Position numbers and translations under genes: made by a program | Notes under the pieces: model-generated | Told to the model about the DNA's origin: nothing | Databases searched by the model: none | The model's input: only the letters and a program-made list of their open reading frames with translations | Source: a virus | IMG/VR virus record: IMGVR_UViG_3300039309_000013 | Location: 1 to 35,845 of that record | DNA: 35,845 nt | Reading direction: 5' to 3' (one strand) | Part shown: one piece after another, positions 15,424 to 22,807 of the stretch | Layout: each line of letters starts with the position of its first letter | Position numbering within the stretch: position 1 is the first letter of the stretch

Positions 15424-16071
15424 CTAGCCCTCCAATAGTCTTTGTCGTATTGGTACGAGTTTATCTTGAATCTCGTTAGGAGGAGGGAAAAGATCATCGA
15501 AATCGTTATTGGTTGTATATTCCGCATCGACTGTCTTCCCGTCGTCCTCATCCTTAGCCTTACCCTGCCCACCACCACGGAATACCGCTACCTGCTGCGT
15601 TCCAATGAATGTCGGTCCCTTCGGAGATTGCATGACTCCTAGCGCAATATCTAATGCGGTCCTGTCCTTCTCCCCTCCAGCCATCTTCGCATATTTTACT
15701 CTTGATTTCGTTACGTCGGGATGGTTGGATACGGCAATAAACCTGCTCCTATTCCAGCAGTGGGTCTGCACAGCCAACTGGATTGCTCCTAGAAGATGCT
15801 TTATATTCACCTTTGCGGCTATGGACATCGCTTCCCATGATAAACATTCCCTGTCGCCTATAGGAACCTTATCGTAAACCTTCAAGAATGCCCTAATCTC
15901 TGTATCATCCGTCGCAAAACGCATCGCGTCAAGAGCAGCCTTTAAGCCACCCTTGACGGTCGTTTTCAACATCGGAGTGAGTGGGGGAGCCGCTATGAGA
16001 GATTCAGGCTTTACTTTTAGTCTTTTTAGGGCTTGCAGTGTCCGGCTTTCCAATGGCTTCGGAACCGGCAT
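15424..16071 (-). CDS. Probable terminase small subunit / DNA-binding protein
   Basis: 215 residues from the ATG at 16071 (AAGGAAG about 12 bases upstream; weak). A longer frame exists, but its first 80 codons lie over the 16004-16387 gene and have the low-complexity look of a shadow frame. Residues in the middle (LSWEAMSIAAKVNIKHLLGA) look like a helix-turn-helix, followed by SRVKYAKMAGGEKDRTALDI and an acidic C-terminus (DEDDGKTVDAEYTTNNDFDD). A DNA-binding protein just upstream of terL fits the small subunit that recognises the packaging site. Inference from position and HTH only. Confidence 0.6.
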   Translation of the reverse strand: MPVPKPLESRTLQALKRLKVKPESLIAAPPLTPMLKTTVKGGLKAALDAMRFATDDTEIRAFLKVYDKVPIGDRECLSWEAMSIAAKVNIKHLLGAIQLAVQTHCWNRSRFIAVSNHPDVTKSRVKYAKMAGGEKDRTALDIALGVMQSPKGPTFIGTQQVAVFRGGGQGKAKDEDDGKTVDAEYTTNNDFDDLFPPPNEIQDKLVPIRQRLLEG

Positions 16072-16387
16072 CAGGCTTTTTGGCTTCCTTGTTTTCTTTG
16101 GGATGATCTCGCAACCATTGGGCTGTTCGTTCTCCAATATAGGATTCGGATTCGGGGTCTCCAATATCGAGCCATTCGTTGATTGAGATTGACTCGTCTG
16201 CGAGTCCAAGGTTTTTCTTTGCTCTATCCTCTTCGGTTTCGACTCTCGTGAGGACGGACTCTCTTTGCTGTCCTGGTTCCGGCCAATACCGTTTTCCTGC
16301 TCGCTTTGCCTCTTCATGCAGACCCTCTAAAGACTTTGCAATCAACTCCCATGCTACCACAAGACGGTCGTTTTGCTCTTTGGTCAT
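16004..16387 (-). CDS. Unknown phage protein, 127 aa
   Basis: Begins MTKEQNDRLVVAWELIAKSL, then RAGKRYWPEPGQQRESVLTR and SINEWLDIGDPESESYIGER; ends in a Lys/Pro-rich tail. The ATG at 16387 overlaps the upstream stop (ATGA) and has AAGGG seven bases before. It overlaps the next gene by 68 bases. The protein looks genuinely coding with a helical, acidic body; function unknown. Confidence 0.65.
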   Translation of the reverse strand: MTKEQNDRLVVAWELIAKSLEGLHEEAKRAGKRYWPEPGQQRESVLTRVETEEDRAKKNLGLADESISINEWLDIGDPESESYIGERTAQWLRDHPKENKEAKKPDAGSEAIGKPDTASPKKTKSKA

Positions 16388-16554
16388 ACATAGACCCTTT
16401 TCTTCGTTAGCCACAAATCTCTCAGAATCGGACAGGTATCGGTAGCGTCCAAGTCAAGCGATTTTGTCTCATGGAGTCCCTCTTTGCGTGATTTCTCGCT
16501 AAAATAAGGTCCGCAGATGCGATCACATTCTTTTTTCTTGTCCTCTGGCGTCAT
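16384..16554 (-). CDS. Small Cys-containing phage protein, 56 aa
   Basis: MTPEDKKKECDRICGPYFSE, then DATDTCPILRDLW. Three Cys (ECDRIC, TC) could bind a metal. GAGGAGAGGGAAC precedes the ATG at 16554, the first gene after an intergenic hairpin and promoter candidate. Function unknown. Confidence 0.6.
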   Translation of the reverse strand: MTPEDKKKECDRICGPYFSEKSRKEGLHETKSLDLDATDTCPILRDLWLTKKRVYV

Positions 16555-16571
16555 GTTCCCTCTCCTCAACA

Positions 16572-16599
16572 GATATACCACAAACACACCCGCCCTCAA
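16572..16599 (-). promoter_or_regulatory. Candidate leftward promoter before the terminase genes
   Basis: On the minus strand TTGAGG (16599-16594), 16 bases, then TATATC (16577-16572), in the gap upstream of the 16384-16554 gene. Both boxes are four of six to consensus, so this is moderate evidence. Confidence 0.35.
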
Positions 16600-16620
16600 C
16601 AGGTAAATTGTCAAGGGCGG
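16590..16620 (-). other. Intergenic hairpin before the terminase block
   Basis: Arms CCGCCCT and AGGGCGG (7 bp) with a 17-base loop, between the Ig-like gene and the 16384-16554 gene. No T-run on the minus strand. It may end upstream transcription weakly or protect the mRNA end. Confidence 0.4.
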
Positions 16621-16639
16621 TCGTCATGCGAGAAACAGG

Positions 16640-17167
16640 TTATGGGGTTGGAGTTGTGAACTGGACAGCGATGCTCTGCGTCAACTGCGCTGGAGGCGGA
16701 GGCGTCACCGCAAGCGTGGTCACTGTGAAAGCCTGAGAGAACGTGAAGACTGCCTGATCGGTATCCGTCACCGTGGCAGTCGCCGTGCCGGTCACTGCGC
16801 CCACGGATGGAGCTACGCCGGTCACGGTAGCGGTCAAGCCATCCGCGTTTAGAACTACCGTTGCCGAAGGATCGGCAAACACATACGAGACAGCAGAGAG
16901 TGTGCCGCCCGAAGGAGTAACGCCATCGGCCAAAAGCGGCAAGATGGACGCCTGAGAAGTTTGTCCTACGTTCAAAGTCAATGCATTGTTCGGCATGGAA
17001 GATTCTCCTGAGAATTGGACTGCGATGGAAGCGGTGAGGGGTTGAGGGTGTGGGCGCACTTCGCGCTCAATCTTTCTAATGATTTCGAGAATACGGGCAA
17101 TCTCCTCAGAGTTCTCTTTGGACTCCCGCAACAGGCGTTTCAAAATCTCTTTTTCTTCGTGGCTCAT
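16640..17167 (-). CDS. Coiled-coil plus Ig-like domain protein
   Basis: 175 residues. Residues 1-40 are a charged coiled coil (KEILKRLLRESKENSEEIAR then ILEIIRKIE). Residues about 55-155 form an Ig-like (BIG-type) beta domain (ALTLNVGQTSQASILPLLAD, GLTATVTGVAPSVGAVTGTA). A Pro stretch leads to a second copy of the motif SIAVQF (SIAVQFSGES near 47-56, SIAVQFTTPTP at the end). Ig-like domains in phages usually decorate heads or tails and bind surface sugars. GAGGCGCTC precedes the ATG. Location away from the virion genes is unusual. Confidence 0.7.
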   Translation of the reverse strand: MSHEEKEILKRLLRESKENSEEIARILEIIRKIEREVRPHPQPLTASIAVQFSGESSMPNNALTLNVGQTSQASILPLLADGVTPSGGTLSAVSYVFADPSATVVLNADGLTATVTGVAPSVGAVTGTATATVTDTDQAVFTFSQAFTVTTLAVTPPPPAQLTQSIAVQFTTPTP

Positions 17168-17238
17168 GAGCGCCTCGATTCAAAGTCTACATCAGTTCTG
17201 TGAATCTGTGGTGAGCAAAAAGAAACAATATTTATTCC

Positions 17239-18072
17239 TTACGCCCAGCCGCCACCCATGTTCGGCAAACCTGGACCTGCTTCCTCATCTACAGGGGTAT
17301 ATCCAAGGTCTATCGCCCCTCCTAGAGGCTTGTTGAGAACTACAGGGGCATTCGCTATTGCAGGGGATAGTCCAGGTACTGGGTTAGCATTCGTCGCGTA
17401 GAGTGCGGGGTCAATAGGGTTAACGTCTTGAATTGGAGCCGTTTGAGGCTGCTGATATTGAGGAGGTTGGTAAAAATTCATGTTCTGTGCAGGGGATGCA
17501 CTGTCGAGAGACCTTATATCAACCGCTCTCATAGCTTGTGGGTCTACCGTACCGCCAAGAGACTTGATTACATTCACATACATTGGAATGTCTTCATTGC
17601 AGGCAATGATTATCTTGACGGCCTCTGAGCGTTTCTTGAGAGCCTCTTCCAGTAGTTTTTCAGCGCGGGAATACGCCTTACCGAACTCCTTTACCATAGG
17701 CTTCCTGCGCTTCTGGACGGCCTTGGGAGGCTCTGGAGGGGTAGGCTTAGGCTCTTCTCTATAGATAAACGGAACGGTCATAGTCGGTCCAGATATTAAA
17801 AGAGGAGCGTTGCTAGGTGGTTTTGCAACCAAGATTTCGTCATCGGTGCGAAGTCCGTTTTCATGCAAAATGTCAACAATTGATTTCTTGATTCCAGCCG
17901 CTAAGTAATCAACCTCTTTTGTAATCTCCGGGTCAATCAGTGGCTTAGGTTCGTCCTTTTTGGCCCACCGCTTCGCCGCCGCTTGCTTGGCAATTTCACG
18001 ACGACGTTCAGGAGATAATTTTGCCTTACGTGCGGCCCCGCCGTTGCTCCCTCTTTTATTCTGTTCCGTCAT
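17239..18072 (-). CDS. Unknown phage protein with Arg/Lys-rich N-terminus, 277 aa
   Basis: I start at the ATG at 18072 (GGAGAGG nine bases before); a TTG at 18096 touching the upstream stop is the alternative. The N-terminus carries ARKAKLSPERRREIAKQAAA then KRWAKK, a motif common in small phage/plasmid proteins. A central Pro-rich linker (EEPKPTPPEPPKAVQKRRKP) is followed by a helix (AEKLLEEALKKRSEAVKIII) and a Gln/Pro-rich tail (FYQPPQYQQPQTAP). Likely partly disordered. Function unknown. Confidence 0.65.
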   Translation of the reverse strand: MTEQNKRGSNGGAARKAKLSPERRREIAKQAAAKRWAKKDEPKPLIDPEITKEVDYLAAGIKKSIVDILHENGLRTDDEILVAKPPSNAPLLISGPTMTVPFIYREEPKPTPPEPPKAVQKRRKPMVKEFGKAYSRAEKLLEEALKKRSEAVKIIIACNEDIPMYVNVIKSLGGTVDPQAMRAVDIRSLDSASPAQNMNFYQPPQYQQPQTAPIQDVNPIDPALYATNANPVPGLSPAIANAPVVLNKPLGGAIDLGYTPVDEEAGPGLPNMGGGWA

Positions 18073-18096
18073 GCTCTGCTTGCCTCTCCATGTCAA

Positions 18097-18720
18097 TTAC
18101 CATTTCAACCATTCAACGATTCGTCTTTTCGATCTTGTTATCGGGTTATCAACGTGTCTGTGCAAATGCTTCAGCATCTCTTGGCGTCGTTGTGTTTGGG
18201 TGCATTTCACAGGGTCAAGACGGTATCCTGCTTTTACCTCGCACCTGCACATCTTAAAGAATTCGCCGTTTCGAGTCATAGTTTTCCTGTCAATAGGAAC
18301 CCATGAAGGAGTCGTGTAATAGTAGTAACGTGACTTTATGTATCTCCATACTTCTAATATAAACAGAGGAACTTTATGAACTATGAACGCTAAAATGCCC
18401 CATTTTAGATACCACTTTGGCTGCACAGGCCCACTCTGCGTGTCGGAAACTGGCGTTGTCATAGCCCTTACATATTCATCTCGCCAATCTTCCTTTGGTT
18501 TATCCTCTTCTTTGGCGGTGGGGTCAAAGTTTCCTCTAGCGAGTTCTTGTGCGCCGGTAGAAGAATCATCGTTGGAGTCTGCCTGTTCGTTGGTTACCAA
18601 AGGTATCGGAGATGGTTCTTGAACCACGTCGGGTACGCCGACATATTGACCTTTTGTTTCGTCTTCGTTTGGAATTGGGCCTAATGTAGACCCATACATT
18701 TCATCGCCCATGATCGCCAT
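18097..18720 (-). CDS. Single-pass membrane protein, unknown, 207 aa
   Basis: An acidic, disordered first half (residues 1-100) precedes one membrane-spanning helix at about 103-126 (WYLKWGILAFIVHKVPLFIL). The C-terminal part is basic (KSRYYYYTTPSW, TQTQRRQEMLKHLHRHVD, RSKRRIVEWLKW). The ATG at 18720 has GGAGAGTGAAAG. The long soluble N-terminus is not typical of a holin, so I do not assign lysis. Unknown role at the host membrane. Confidence 0.65.
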   Translation of the reverse strand: MAIMGDEMYGSTLGPIPNEDETKGQYVGVPDVVQEPSPIPLVTNEQADSNDDSSTGAQELARGNFDPTAKEEDKPKEDWRDEYVRAMTTPVSDTQSGPVQPKWYLKWGILAFIVHKVPLFILEVWRYIKSRYYYYTTPSWVPIDRKTMTRNGEFFKMCRCEVKAGYRLDPVKCTQTQRRQEMLKHLHRHVDNPITRSKRRIVEWLKW

Positions 18721-18761
18721 CTTTCACTCTCCTGGTTCCACTTATCCCGCCGCTTGACTGG

Positions 18762-18902
18762 TTACTTGGGCAAGGAGCCAAATCCGCTAACCAAGCCAGC
18801 CTTCACACCTTGACGGAGCGGCGGGGTTTTCTGACGGTCCGAAGACCAGAAAGACGTTTGAACTTCCACTGGTCGTATCCGTCCATCAGAATTGCGCGTC
18901 AA
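18762..18902 (-). CDS. Possible small gene, 46 aa
   Basis: A TTG at 18902 with GGAG nine bases before opens MTRNSDGRIRPVEVQTSFWS, ending RQGVKAGLVSGFGSLPK; KAGLxS is also seen at the end of the 12647-13009 protein. It overlaps the upstream gene by 17 bases. A rival frame starts at an ATG overlapping the upstream stop (18886, 27 residues, ending at 18803). One of the two is probably real; I favour this one weakly. Confidence 0.4.
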   Translation of the reverse strand: MTRNSDGRIRPVEVQTSFWSSDRQKTPPLRQGVKAGLVSGFGSLPK

Positions 18903-19347
18903 TATCGACTGCTCCGCCGCTTGCCGTCTGCTCCAAACTTGGGACGCCACGTCTCGTATATTTTCTTTTCAAACGTGTTGGCATCCGGCTTTCCTCGGCT
19001 TCGTCAATCGGAGGCAGAGGCGCAGGTTCATGGAGGCGCTCACGAACAGCCTCAAGGTCAAGTTCCTGCTCGATTGTGATGTTTTCTTGGATTTCCAGCG
19101 GCGTCACGATGGTCGTCTCAGTCGAGACTGGCGGCAACTCCTTCGGCTTAATATCGACCGTAAATTCGGCAGGAAGCGCGTCCATTCCGTACAGTTTCAG
19201 GCTGATTTTTATCTCGCCTGAGTATCCTTGACCATACGAATCAGAATCTCGCAAGTCACATGAGGTCATCAATTTGCGCTTGATTTGAGCCAAAATGTCT
19301 TCGATCACTTCGCTGCCGCTCAAACCCTCAATCATGGTGTCTGCCAT
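18886..19347 (-). CDS. Unknown phage protein, 153 aa
   Basis: The ATG at 19347 overlaps the stop of the XRE gene (TGATG) and has GGAGAG five bases before. The sequence has an N-terminal helix (GSEVIEDILAQIKRKLMTSC), a beta region (YSGEIKISLKLYGMDALPAE) and a C-terminal basic patch (RMPTRLKRKYTRRG). No family recognised. Coupled to the regulator gene, so it may be co-regulated with it. Confidence 0.65.
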   Translation of the reverse strand: MADTMIEGLSGSEVIEDILAQIKRKLMTSCDLRDSDSYGQGYSGEIKISLKLYGMDALPAEFTVDIKPKELPPVSTETTIVTPLEIQENITIEQELDLEAVRERLHEPAPLPPIDEAEESRMPTRLKRKYTRRGVPSLEQTASGGAVDIDAQF

Positions 19348-19631
19348 CAAAACTCTCCTTCGTCATGGTGATTTTTCTTCGTTTTACGTTTGCCGGTTTT
19401 CTTTCCTTCGCGCTCATACCGTGCTTGCAACGCCGCAAAAGCATCCAAAACTCTCTGATGCGGTGAGCACTCCATAGCCGCCTCAATGTTCTGAATTGTT
19501 CGGCGGCTGATTCCTGTTATTTCTCCTAACATCTTTTGGCTCAATAGGTTGGCCTTGCGAAACCGCTGCCACTCAGCCGCCCTCTGCTTCATCTCTACTG
19601 TAATCGTGGCATCTTTTTTCCGTCTTCCCAT
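19347..19631 (-). CDS. XRE-type helix-turn-helix regulator, 94 aa
   Basis: The ATG at 19631 has a perfect AAGGAGG eight bases upstream. Residues about 20-60 form a Cro/CI-type HTH: WQRFRKANLLSQKMLGEITG then SRRTIQNIEAAMEC, with the classic Q-K-M-L-G...S-R-R-T-I-Q recognition pattern. The C-terminus is Lys-rich. It would bind an operator DNA as a dimer. A strong promoter (19648-19676) sits directly before it. It could control the switch from the accessory block to the structural block; this is inference. Confidence 0.8.
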   Translation of the reverse strand: MGRRKKDATITVEMKQRAAEWQRFRKANLLSQKMLGEITGISRRTIQNIEAAMECSPHQRVLDAFAALQARYEREGKKTGKRKTKKNHHDEGEF

Positions 19632-19647
19632 GCAAGCATCCTCCTTA

Positions 19648-19676
19648 CTAATATGCTTTCTTCGATGCGATGTCAA
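19648..19676 (-). promoter_or_regulatory. Leftward promoter for the XRE regulator
   Basis: On the minus strand TTGACA (19676-19671), 17 bases, TATTAG (19653-19648). The -10 contains the stop codon of the upstream gene, and the binding site of the XRE gene begins two bases later, so the transcript would have a leader of about 10 bases. Perfect -35 and ideal spacing make this one of the best promoters in the window. Confidence 0.6.
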
Positions 19677-19866
19677 GTGCTTTTTCGTGCGCTCTTCGGT
19701 CGCTCTCCCGCTTCCTGCGGTTCTCTAAACACGCCACACAGAGCGTTTTATCCTCAAATGGAGGCCGATTGCCGCAGTCTTGGCATAGATGGATGCTCTT
19801 GAGTCGCACCTTCCTGCGGCGCAAACAGTCGGCTACCTTTTCTCGGATTTCCTCTGGAGTCTTCAT
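19648..19866 (-). CDS. Zinc-ribbon mini-protein, 72 aa
   Basis: MKTPEEIREKVADCLRRRKV, then LCQDCGNRPPFED and LCVACLENRRKRES: two CX2C pairs 14 residues apart make a classic zinc ribbon, followed by a basic helix. The ATG at 19866 overlaps the upstream stop (ATGA). Probably a nucleic-acid or protein-binding adaptor; target unknown. Confidence 0.65.
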   Translation of the reverse strand: MKTPEEIREKVADCLRRRKVRLKSIHLCQDCGNRPPFEDKTLCVACLENRRKRESDRRAHEKALDIASKKAY

Positions 19867-20174
19867 ATTATTGCCGCTCTCTCAGCTTCAATCTCCAACC
19901 GCTGCATCGCTTCCCATTCCTTTTCCGCTTCCTGAGCCTTCTGGTTAAATTCCTCTGCGCTCAGAGCGCCAGGAAACTTAGGATCGAAATGCTGCCACAC
20001 TTCCCATCCTCCTTGTCCGTGATCCAAAAACGGATTACACTGGCAGGTTTCGCTCATTTCATGGGAATCTGTATGAACCCATTCGCCTTTGCTTAAAATG
20101 ACAGGCATAATGTGGTAGGCAATGAACCTTCCGTCTTCGTCACGAACGTCTATCACTCCCCACTTCGTTTCCAT
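19863..20174 (-). CDS. Unknown phage protein, 103 aa
   Basis: Begins METKWGVIDVRDEDGRFIAY, contains His/Cys residues (HTDSHEMSETCQCNPFLDHG) that might bind metal, and ends in a charged helix (EEFNQKAQEAEKEWEAMQRL). Starts inside the end of the upstream gene (22-base overlap) with AGAGG upstream. Function unknown. Confidence 0.65.
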   Translation of the reverse strand: METKWGVIDVRDEDGRFIAYHIMPVILSKGEWVHTDSHEMSETCQCNPFLDHGQGGWEVWQHFDPKFPGALSAEEFNQKAQEAEKEWEAMQRLEIEAERAAII

Positions 20175-20464
20175 CCTAGCGCCTCTCTCGCTGAATATAC
20201 ATCTGTAAGTGAAGTACGACCTGAAGTAATTATTCGTGGGGACACGAGGATCGCGTTCTTAATACTTCTTTTCCCGACATATCCTTCTTTGATTTTCCAC
20301 TTGCGCTGCTTGAGTATTTCTGCCGCCATCCAACGAATATGGCGACTTGAAGGGATGGACCATACTTCGTTGAGCAGCAAAGCCTCCAAGAGTTGCTTGT
20401 CTGTTGGACCATTGTACCGCACTGCATCCCGCGCTTCATCGGTCATTGCAATCAAGTTCTTCAT
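20153..20464 (-). CDS. Unknown phage protein, 103 aa
   Basis: Begins MKNLIAMTDEARDAVRYNGP; helical and basic (IRWMAAEILKQRKWKIKEGY). The ATG at 20464 overlaps the upstream stop (ATGA), with GAGGAG supplied by that gene's last codons. No domain recognised. Confidence 0.6.
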   Translation of the reverse strand: MKNLIAMTDEARDAVRYNGPTDKQLLEALLLNEVWSIPSSRHIRWMAAEILKQRKWKIKEGYVGKRSIKNAILVSPRIITSGRTSLTDVYSAREALGWKRSGE

Positions 20465-20712
20465 TGTTTCTCCTCATCCTTCGCCTTAAGCAAACCCAAC
20501 GCCGAAGCCTGTAGCCAGAACTCAAACGCTTTTACTAACCACAAAGAATCCCTCAATTCAAGATCGTTGTCGAGAGAGCCATGCGTTGCATCCTCTTCGT
20601 CCTTTACGCCTTCCTTAAGCCGATAGATGACTAGAACCTGATCTATATCATCTGCTTTGGATGCTAAAGTTGCCGCTAGGTCTACGATCTTTTCGATTTT
20701 TTCGCTCTGCAT
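20461..20712 (-). CDS. Unknown phage protein, 83 aa
   Basis: An acidic helical protein (MQSEKIEKIVDLAATLASKA, then LWLVKAFEFWLQASALGLLK). The ATG overlaps the upstream stop as TAATG. No strong binding site, so translation probably depends on coupling. No family recognised. Confidence 0.6.
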   Translation of the reverse strand: MQSEKIEKIVDLAATLASKADDIDQVLVIYRLKEGVKDEEDATHGSLDNDLELRDSLWLVKAFEFWLQASALGLLKAKDEEKQ

Positions 20713-20975
20713 TATCGTTTCCCATCCTTTTTGGTTCCTATCGGCGGTCCAGATGACGGCGTTATGTACGTCACGCTCTTTGGAAGCCGTATCCCGCGTA
20801 ATCCGTTCTTTGCTTCCTGTTGAATGTTATCATAGGCGTACTCAAGAAACTCGTGTGGACTCAAGCCCAGTCTTGCCGCGTTGCGATCTACTTGACCCGT
20901 GGAAACATATCCTTTGGCTATGCGGCGTAAGGCGAGATACATTTGCTCAAATTTGGCTTCTTCTTTCTTTGTCAT
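20712..20975 (-). CDS. Unknown phage protein, 87 aa
   Basis: MTKKEEAKFEQMYLALRRIA, then YVSTGQVDRNAARLGLSPHE and a helix LEYAYDNIQQEAKNGLRG. The first 60 residues are helical and might be an HTH-like bundle, but no clear recognition motif is visible. ATGA overlap with the gene upstream. Confidence 0.6.
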   Translation of the reverse strand: MTKKEEAKFEQMYLALRRIAKGYVSTGQVDRNAARLGLSPHEFLEYAYDNIQQEAKNGLRGIRLPKSVTYITPSSGPPIGTKKDGKR

Positions 20976-21601
20976 CGCAGTCCTTCCGCCTTCTCTTTTT
21001 CCAAGTCCGCCTTCAACTCAGCCCATAGTGGCTCCATATTGATTCTTTGCTTGCCGGGATACCAGCACGATGGTCCCTGCGCCTTGAGGACAGCGTTAAG
21101 AGCGTCTACGGCGGCTCCTACTTCGTCTGAGAGTTCGCCTTCATCGGCTAGATCGTCTGACCATATTTCGCAATCAATAGGATGCAGGTAACGAGGTTCG
21201 CAGAGAACCAGTCTTGATTCAGGTTCGTAACCGTTTTTCTGTGCGTCCTCAAGAACATCAAATAGATGTTCAAGAACGTCCTCACGATCCCAAAAGTAAT
21301 TGTCGCTCTTGTAGTCACATACTGGAGTTGTTTCGTCCCATTCGACCATAGGAAGCGCGTAATATTTGTCGCAGTCTATCTTGGCCTCACACGCTCGACA
21401 AATTGTTCGCCCCTTATCATGAACTCTGCCGCAAGCGCACGTCATGTGCGTGCATCCTGACCACCGTGCGCCATGCTCACTGCTCGCGTTTTCTCCGGGG
21501 TAGAAGTGTCCCAACCGCGATTTCCAACCGGGCATGTCTACGCGAGTAGCAGCTTCAGGACTGTCGTACATAACTACCCTTTCGTCATCTCTGATTGTCA
21601 T
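20972..21601 (-). CDS. Zinc-ribbon-containing phage protein, 209 aa
   Basis: I start at the ATG at 21601 (MTIRDDERVVMYDSPEAATR), which overlaps the upstream stop; the frame extends further but that part lies over the DUF1643 gene. Residues about 50-75 hold a Cys-rich ribbon (SGCTHMTCACGRVHDKGRTI then CRACEAK). The rest is acidic (EDVLEHLFDVLEDAQKNGYE, WSDDLADEGELSDEVGAAVD). Similar YDSPEAA...CACG proteins occur in enterobacterial phages; function unknown. Confidence 0.65.
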   Translation of the reverse strand: MTIRDDERVVMYDSPEAATRVDMPGWKSRLGHFYPGENASSEHGARWSGCTHMTCACGRVHDKGRTICRACEAKIDCDKYYALPMVEWDETTPVCDYKSDNYFWDREDVLEHLFDVLEDAQKNGYEPESRLVLCEPRYLHPIDCEIWSDDLADEGELSDEVGAAVDALNAVLKAQGPSCWYPGKQRINMEPLWAELKADLEKEKAEGLR

Positions 21602-22122
21602 ACATGAAACTCCTCTCTCTCGGTTTCGTATGAAAGCATAAGAGGGTGCCTCGGATGCCTGTCCTTGCGCAATCCAAGGCATTTGACCGGAACTATAGTG
21701 GCTCCGTCTTCGGATAAATCTACTCTCAAGACAAAATCTATCCTCGACTTTATTTCTAGGCTGTACTGAGCGCATCCCCACGCACAGATAAGCTCACCAC
21801 AATCCTTGATCGCCTGAATGATCCAGTAATCATTCATCGGTCCTATTGCATTGGCTCCCATGCGCGTTACGGTTTTCGGGTCGGATGACCTAACGGCGTA
21901 CAGATTGAGGACAACCAGCCGCCCGTAGTTCCATCGCTTAGAGAATCCCACACACTTCCTGATCGTTGCATCATCTTGGCGGGCATCTGCGGTGCTAGGG
22001 TTGAACATAAGCCATGCCACACAGGGACCGTCAGACCATTGCCGAGTAAGCGTATATCGGTAGATGCCATCGCCTGAAATCTCCGCTCCGTAACTGTTTA
22101 CTTCCTCAAATAGATTGTTCAC
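21598..22122 (-). CDS. DUF1643 family protein
   Basis: 174 residues. The family signature is very clear: LTRQWSDGPCVAWLMFNPST then ADARQDDATIRKCVGFSKRW, NYGRLVVLNLYAVRSSDPKT, AWGCAQYS and KCLGLRKDRHPRHPLML. DUF1643 proteins are widespread in phages and mobile elements; their biochemical role is not established. The start is a GTG at 22122 overlapping the upstream stop (GTGA). Confidence 0.88.
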   Translation of the reverse strand: MNNLFEEVNSYGAEISGDGIYRYTLTRQWSDGPCVAWLMFNPSTADARQDDATIRKCVGFSKRWNYGRLVVLNLYAVRSSDPKTVTRMGANAIGPMNDYWIIQAIKDCGELICAWGCAQYSLEIKSRIDFVLRVDLSEDGATIVPVKCLGLRKDRHPRHPLMLSYETEREEFHV

Positions 22123-22508
22123 AGATAGTCTCCAAGCACAGATGCCGGTGAGATACCAGCTTTCATGTTCTTATACCAATCAGTTTTTTCGATCTTCAGG
22201 AAGTCTTTGAATGAGCAGTCGAAGGCATCGGCAAAGTCTCTATAGTCAATCATTCGCCGCTGGCTCCTTGTTATCTTTGGCGGCTTAGGACTTTCTAGGC
22301 TAACTGCAATCTTGCCTTCTTTGGTCACATAAAACCACGGATCGCCACCCGATATTGCGCGTGGCTTGCACTCTTCCATGTATCCTAGCGCAACCAGTGG
22401 ACGGCAATCTTCTACGCCGCCAACGTAGTGATTACGATACATCTCACCAAGGCCATATTTATCCACGCCCAGCGCGTGCTGGAGGATATGGAGTTGTTCT
22501 GAAGTCAT
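22119..22508 (-). CDS. Conserved small phage protein, 129 aa
   Basis: MTSEQLHILQHALGVDKYGL then YRNHYVGGVEDCRPLVALGY, GGDPWFYVTKEGKIAVSLE. This L-H-A-L-G...Y-R-N...Y-V-T-x-x-G pattern is familiar from many phage genomes as a small winged-helix-like hypothetical protein. The second half (RSQRRMIDYRDFADAFDCSF) is helical. ATGA overlap with the preceding gene. Function unknown. Confidence 0.65.
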   Translation of the reverse strand: MTSEQLHILQHALGVDKYGLGEMYRNHYVGGVEDCRPLVALGYMEECKPRAISGGDPWFYVTKEGKIAVSLESPKPPKITRSQRRMIDYRDFADAFDCSFKDFLKIEKTDWYKNMKAGISPASVLGDYL

Positions 22509-22672
22509 GCCGCCCTCACTTTGTCGATGATCGCCTTGGCCTCATCAGCCGTCCTGCACGCCTCGATTTGCCTGATTACCTTCTTGCGCTCTGACTCGTT
22601 GGCGATGAACTGGTAAGCCTCGATGATGCGATAGTCTTTCCAGTAGTCAAGTTCAAGTTCCGCGTTATTCAT
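22505..22672 (-). CDS. Unknown phage protein, 55 aa
   Basis: MNNAELELDYWKDYRIIEAY, then QFIANESERKKVIRQIEACR and a C-terminal helix. Entirely helical and charged. TAGGAGA lies nine bases before the ATG at 22672, and the stop overlaps the next ATG. Too short for a confident family call. Confidence 0.6.
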   Translation of the reverse strand: MNNAELELDYWKDYRIIEAYQFIANESERKKVIRQIEACRTADEAKAIIDKVRAA

Positions 22673-22684
22673 CGGTCGCGTCTC

Positions 22685-22807
22685 CTAAAATGGAACCTCA
22701 ATAACCTGCGGTGGCATAGGCTGACCACAATACACACAGAAGAATGCTTTCTTTTCTTCATCGTACTCGTAGCGATGCAAACACAAACACTTCACTTCGG
22801 TTTTCAT
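22685..22807 (-). CDS. Zinc-ribbon mini-protein, 40 aa
   Basis: MKTEVKCLCLHRYEYDEEKK then AFFCVYCGQPMPPQVIEVPF. The two Cys pairs (CLC and CVYC) resemble a minimal zinc knuckle. AAGGAGAGAG lies before the ATG at 22807, and the stop supplies the binding site of the next gene. Function unknown. Confidence 0.6.
   Translation of the reverse strand: MKTEVKCLCLHRYEYDEEKKAFFCVYCGQPMPPQVIEVPF

Noticed and set aside
16072-16317. An 82-residue N-terminal extension of the probable terminase small subunit
   Set aside because: It overlaps the better supported 16004-16387 gene in another frame, is low-complexity (Ser/Pro/Glu/Lys) and lacks a clear binding site.
18097-18720. Holin candidate because of one membrane helix
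   Set aside because: The 100-residue acidic N-terminus and basic C-terminal domain are unlike known holins, and no endolysin gene lies nearby.
18803-18886. A 27-codon frame starting inside the previous stop (MDGYDQWKFKRLSGLRTVRK)
   Set aside because: It competes with the 18762-18902 frame on the same strand, which has a better placed binding site and a motif seen elsewhere. Kept as an alternative only.
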